From contig NZ_SDIK01000017.1 in NCBI RefSeq assembly GCF_008016795.1, forward strand, positions 1 to 53,168: DNA of 53,168 bases. Direction: 5' to 3'. This document shows positions 53,072 through 53,168 of this stretch, piece after piece. This stretch comes from Prevotella brunnea. GTDB taxonomy: Bacteria; Bacteroidota; Bacteroidia; Bacteroidales; Bacteroidaceae. Position numbers and translations under genes: made by a program. Under the pieces are notes generated by a model. That model saw nothing but the letters and a program-made list of their open reading frames with translations. It searched no databases and was not told where the DNA came from. Numbering within the stretch: the first letter of the stretch is position 1; every line of letters starts with the position of its first letter.

Positions 53072-53152
53072 AAAGCTTAGCTTTTGCAGCCTAAAAGCTT
53101 AGCTTTTACACTCCAAAAGCTTAGCTTTTAAATTCCAAAAGCTTAGCTTTGT
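53072..53152. repeat. AAAAGCT palindrome array 7 (four units, 22-bp pitch)
   Basis: Three units read AAAAGCTTAGCTTTT and the fourth AAAAGCTTAGCTTTG. The spacers GCAGCCT, ACACTCC and AAATTCC are each 7 bases, giving the 22-bp pitch. It is preceded by TTGATAATCAGCG, then TTACAAATTG, similar to the flank seen at arrays 2 and 3. Coordinates of inner units may be off by one. The rest of the right edge, between the terminator and the array, holds nothing recognised. Confidence 0.88.
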
Positions 53153-53168
53153 CTTTTCCTGAATTCAC

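Noticed and set aside
53072..53152. CRISPR array reading of the AAAAGCT repeats
   Set aside because: Spacers are only 7 bases and similar between loci, units are 15-bp palindromes, no cas genes are present, and arrays have only about four units.

Overview
The window looks like chromosome of a Bacteroidales bacterium, most likely Prevotellaceae. This rests on several things visible in the sequence. Promoters have the Bacteroidetes form TTTG-N19..23-TAnnTTTG. There are type IX secretion genes (porX, porW/sprE), an adenosylcobalamin-dependent ribonucleotide reductase, a DUF4834 gene, a secreted Ig-like protein with a Prevotella-type C-terminal tail, and poorly defined Shine-Dalgarno sites. No plasmid, phage or intact insertion sequence is visible. 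Nearly all coding capacity is housekeeping or cell-envelope genes; the accessory signal lies in the intergenic regions.

Layout. 1-480 is a non-coding lead-in with a hairpin and a promoter. 481-7385 (+) is an RND efflux operon (periplasmic adaptor, pump, outer-membrane factor) followed by an LpxA-type acyltransferase. 7458-8653 (-) is mtnN-luxS, the detoxification branch of the activated methyl cycle. 8791-11319 (+) is a YfhO-family membrane protein. 11320-12121 is a repeat-rich gap. 12122-14004 (-) holds a secreted Ig-like protein and a small peptide gene. 14362-21968 carries rmuC, a nitroreductase (-), nrdJ, folB, an N-acetylmuramoyl-L-alanine amidase and an MCE/MlaD protein. 22276-26579 (-) carries patB, a DUF3737 protein, two unknown small proteins and tadA. 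26698-28609 (+) is yraN, birA, pyrH. 29497-31209 (-) is a phosphatidylethanolamine operon (psd, pssA, DUF4834) divergent from dnaE (31343-35059) and trxA. 35911-43111 (-) is one long run, aroA, a membrane protein, porW/sprE, porX, tsaE, linking type IX secretion control to housekeeping genes. Then come tRNA-Pro(GGG), a full-length DsbD (-), a 7TM-HD protein (-), and gltX, waaA, a zinc-ribbon membrane protein and trpS (+).

The most unusual feature is non-coding. Seven intergenic regions carry short arrays of the 15-bp odd palindrome AAAAGCTTAGCTTTT (arms of 7, one central base), and consecutive units are almost always spaced at exactly 22 bp, usually four units per array. An eighth array (11382-11483) has the same geometry with an unrelated palindrome, TTCCCACGGTGGGAA. 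Three of the AAAAGCT arrays sit inside longer dispersed elements. In all three the array lies exactly 35 bp beyond the stop codon of a decayed reading frame with a common C-terminal tail. In one copy that frame still shows a motif resembling the C-terminus of REP-associated tyrosine (Y1/HUH) transposases. I infer a REP/RAYT-like family of phased palindromes in this lineage; the sequence alone does not prove mobility or function.
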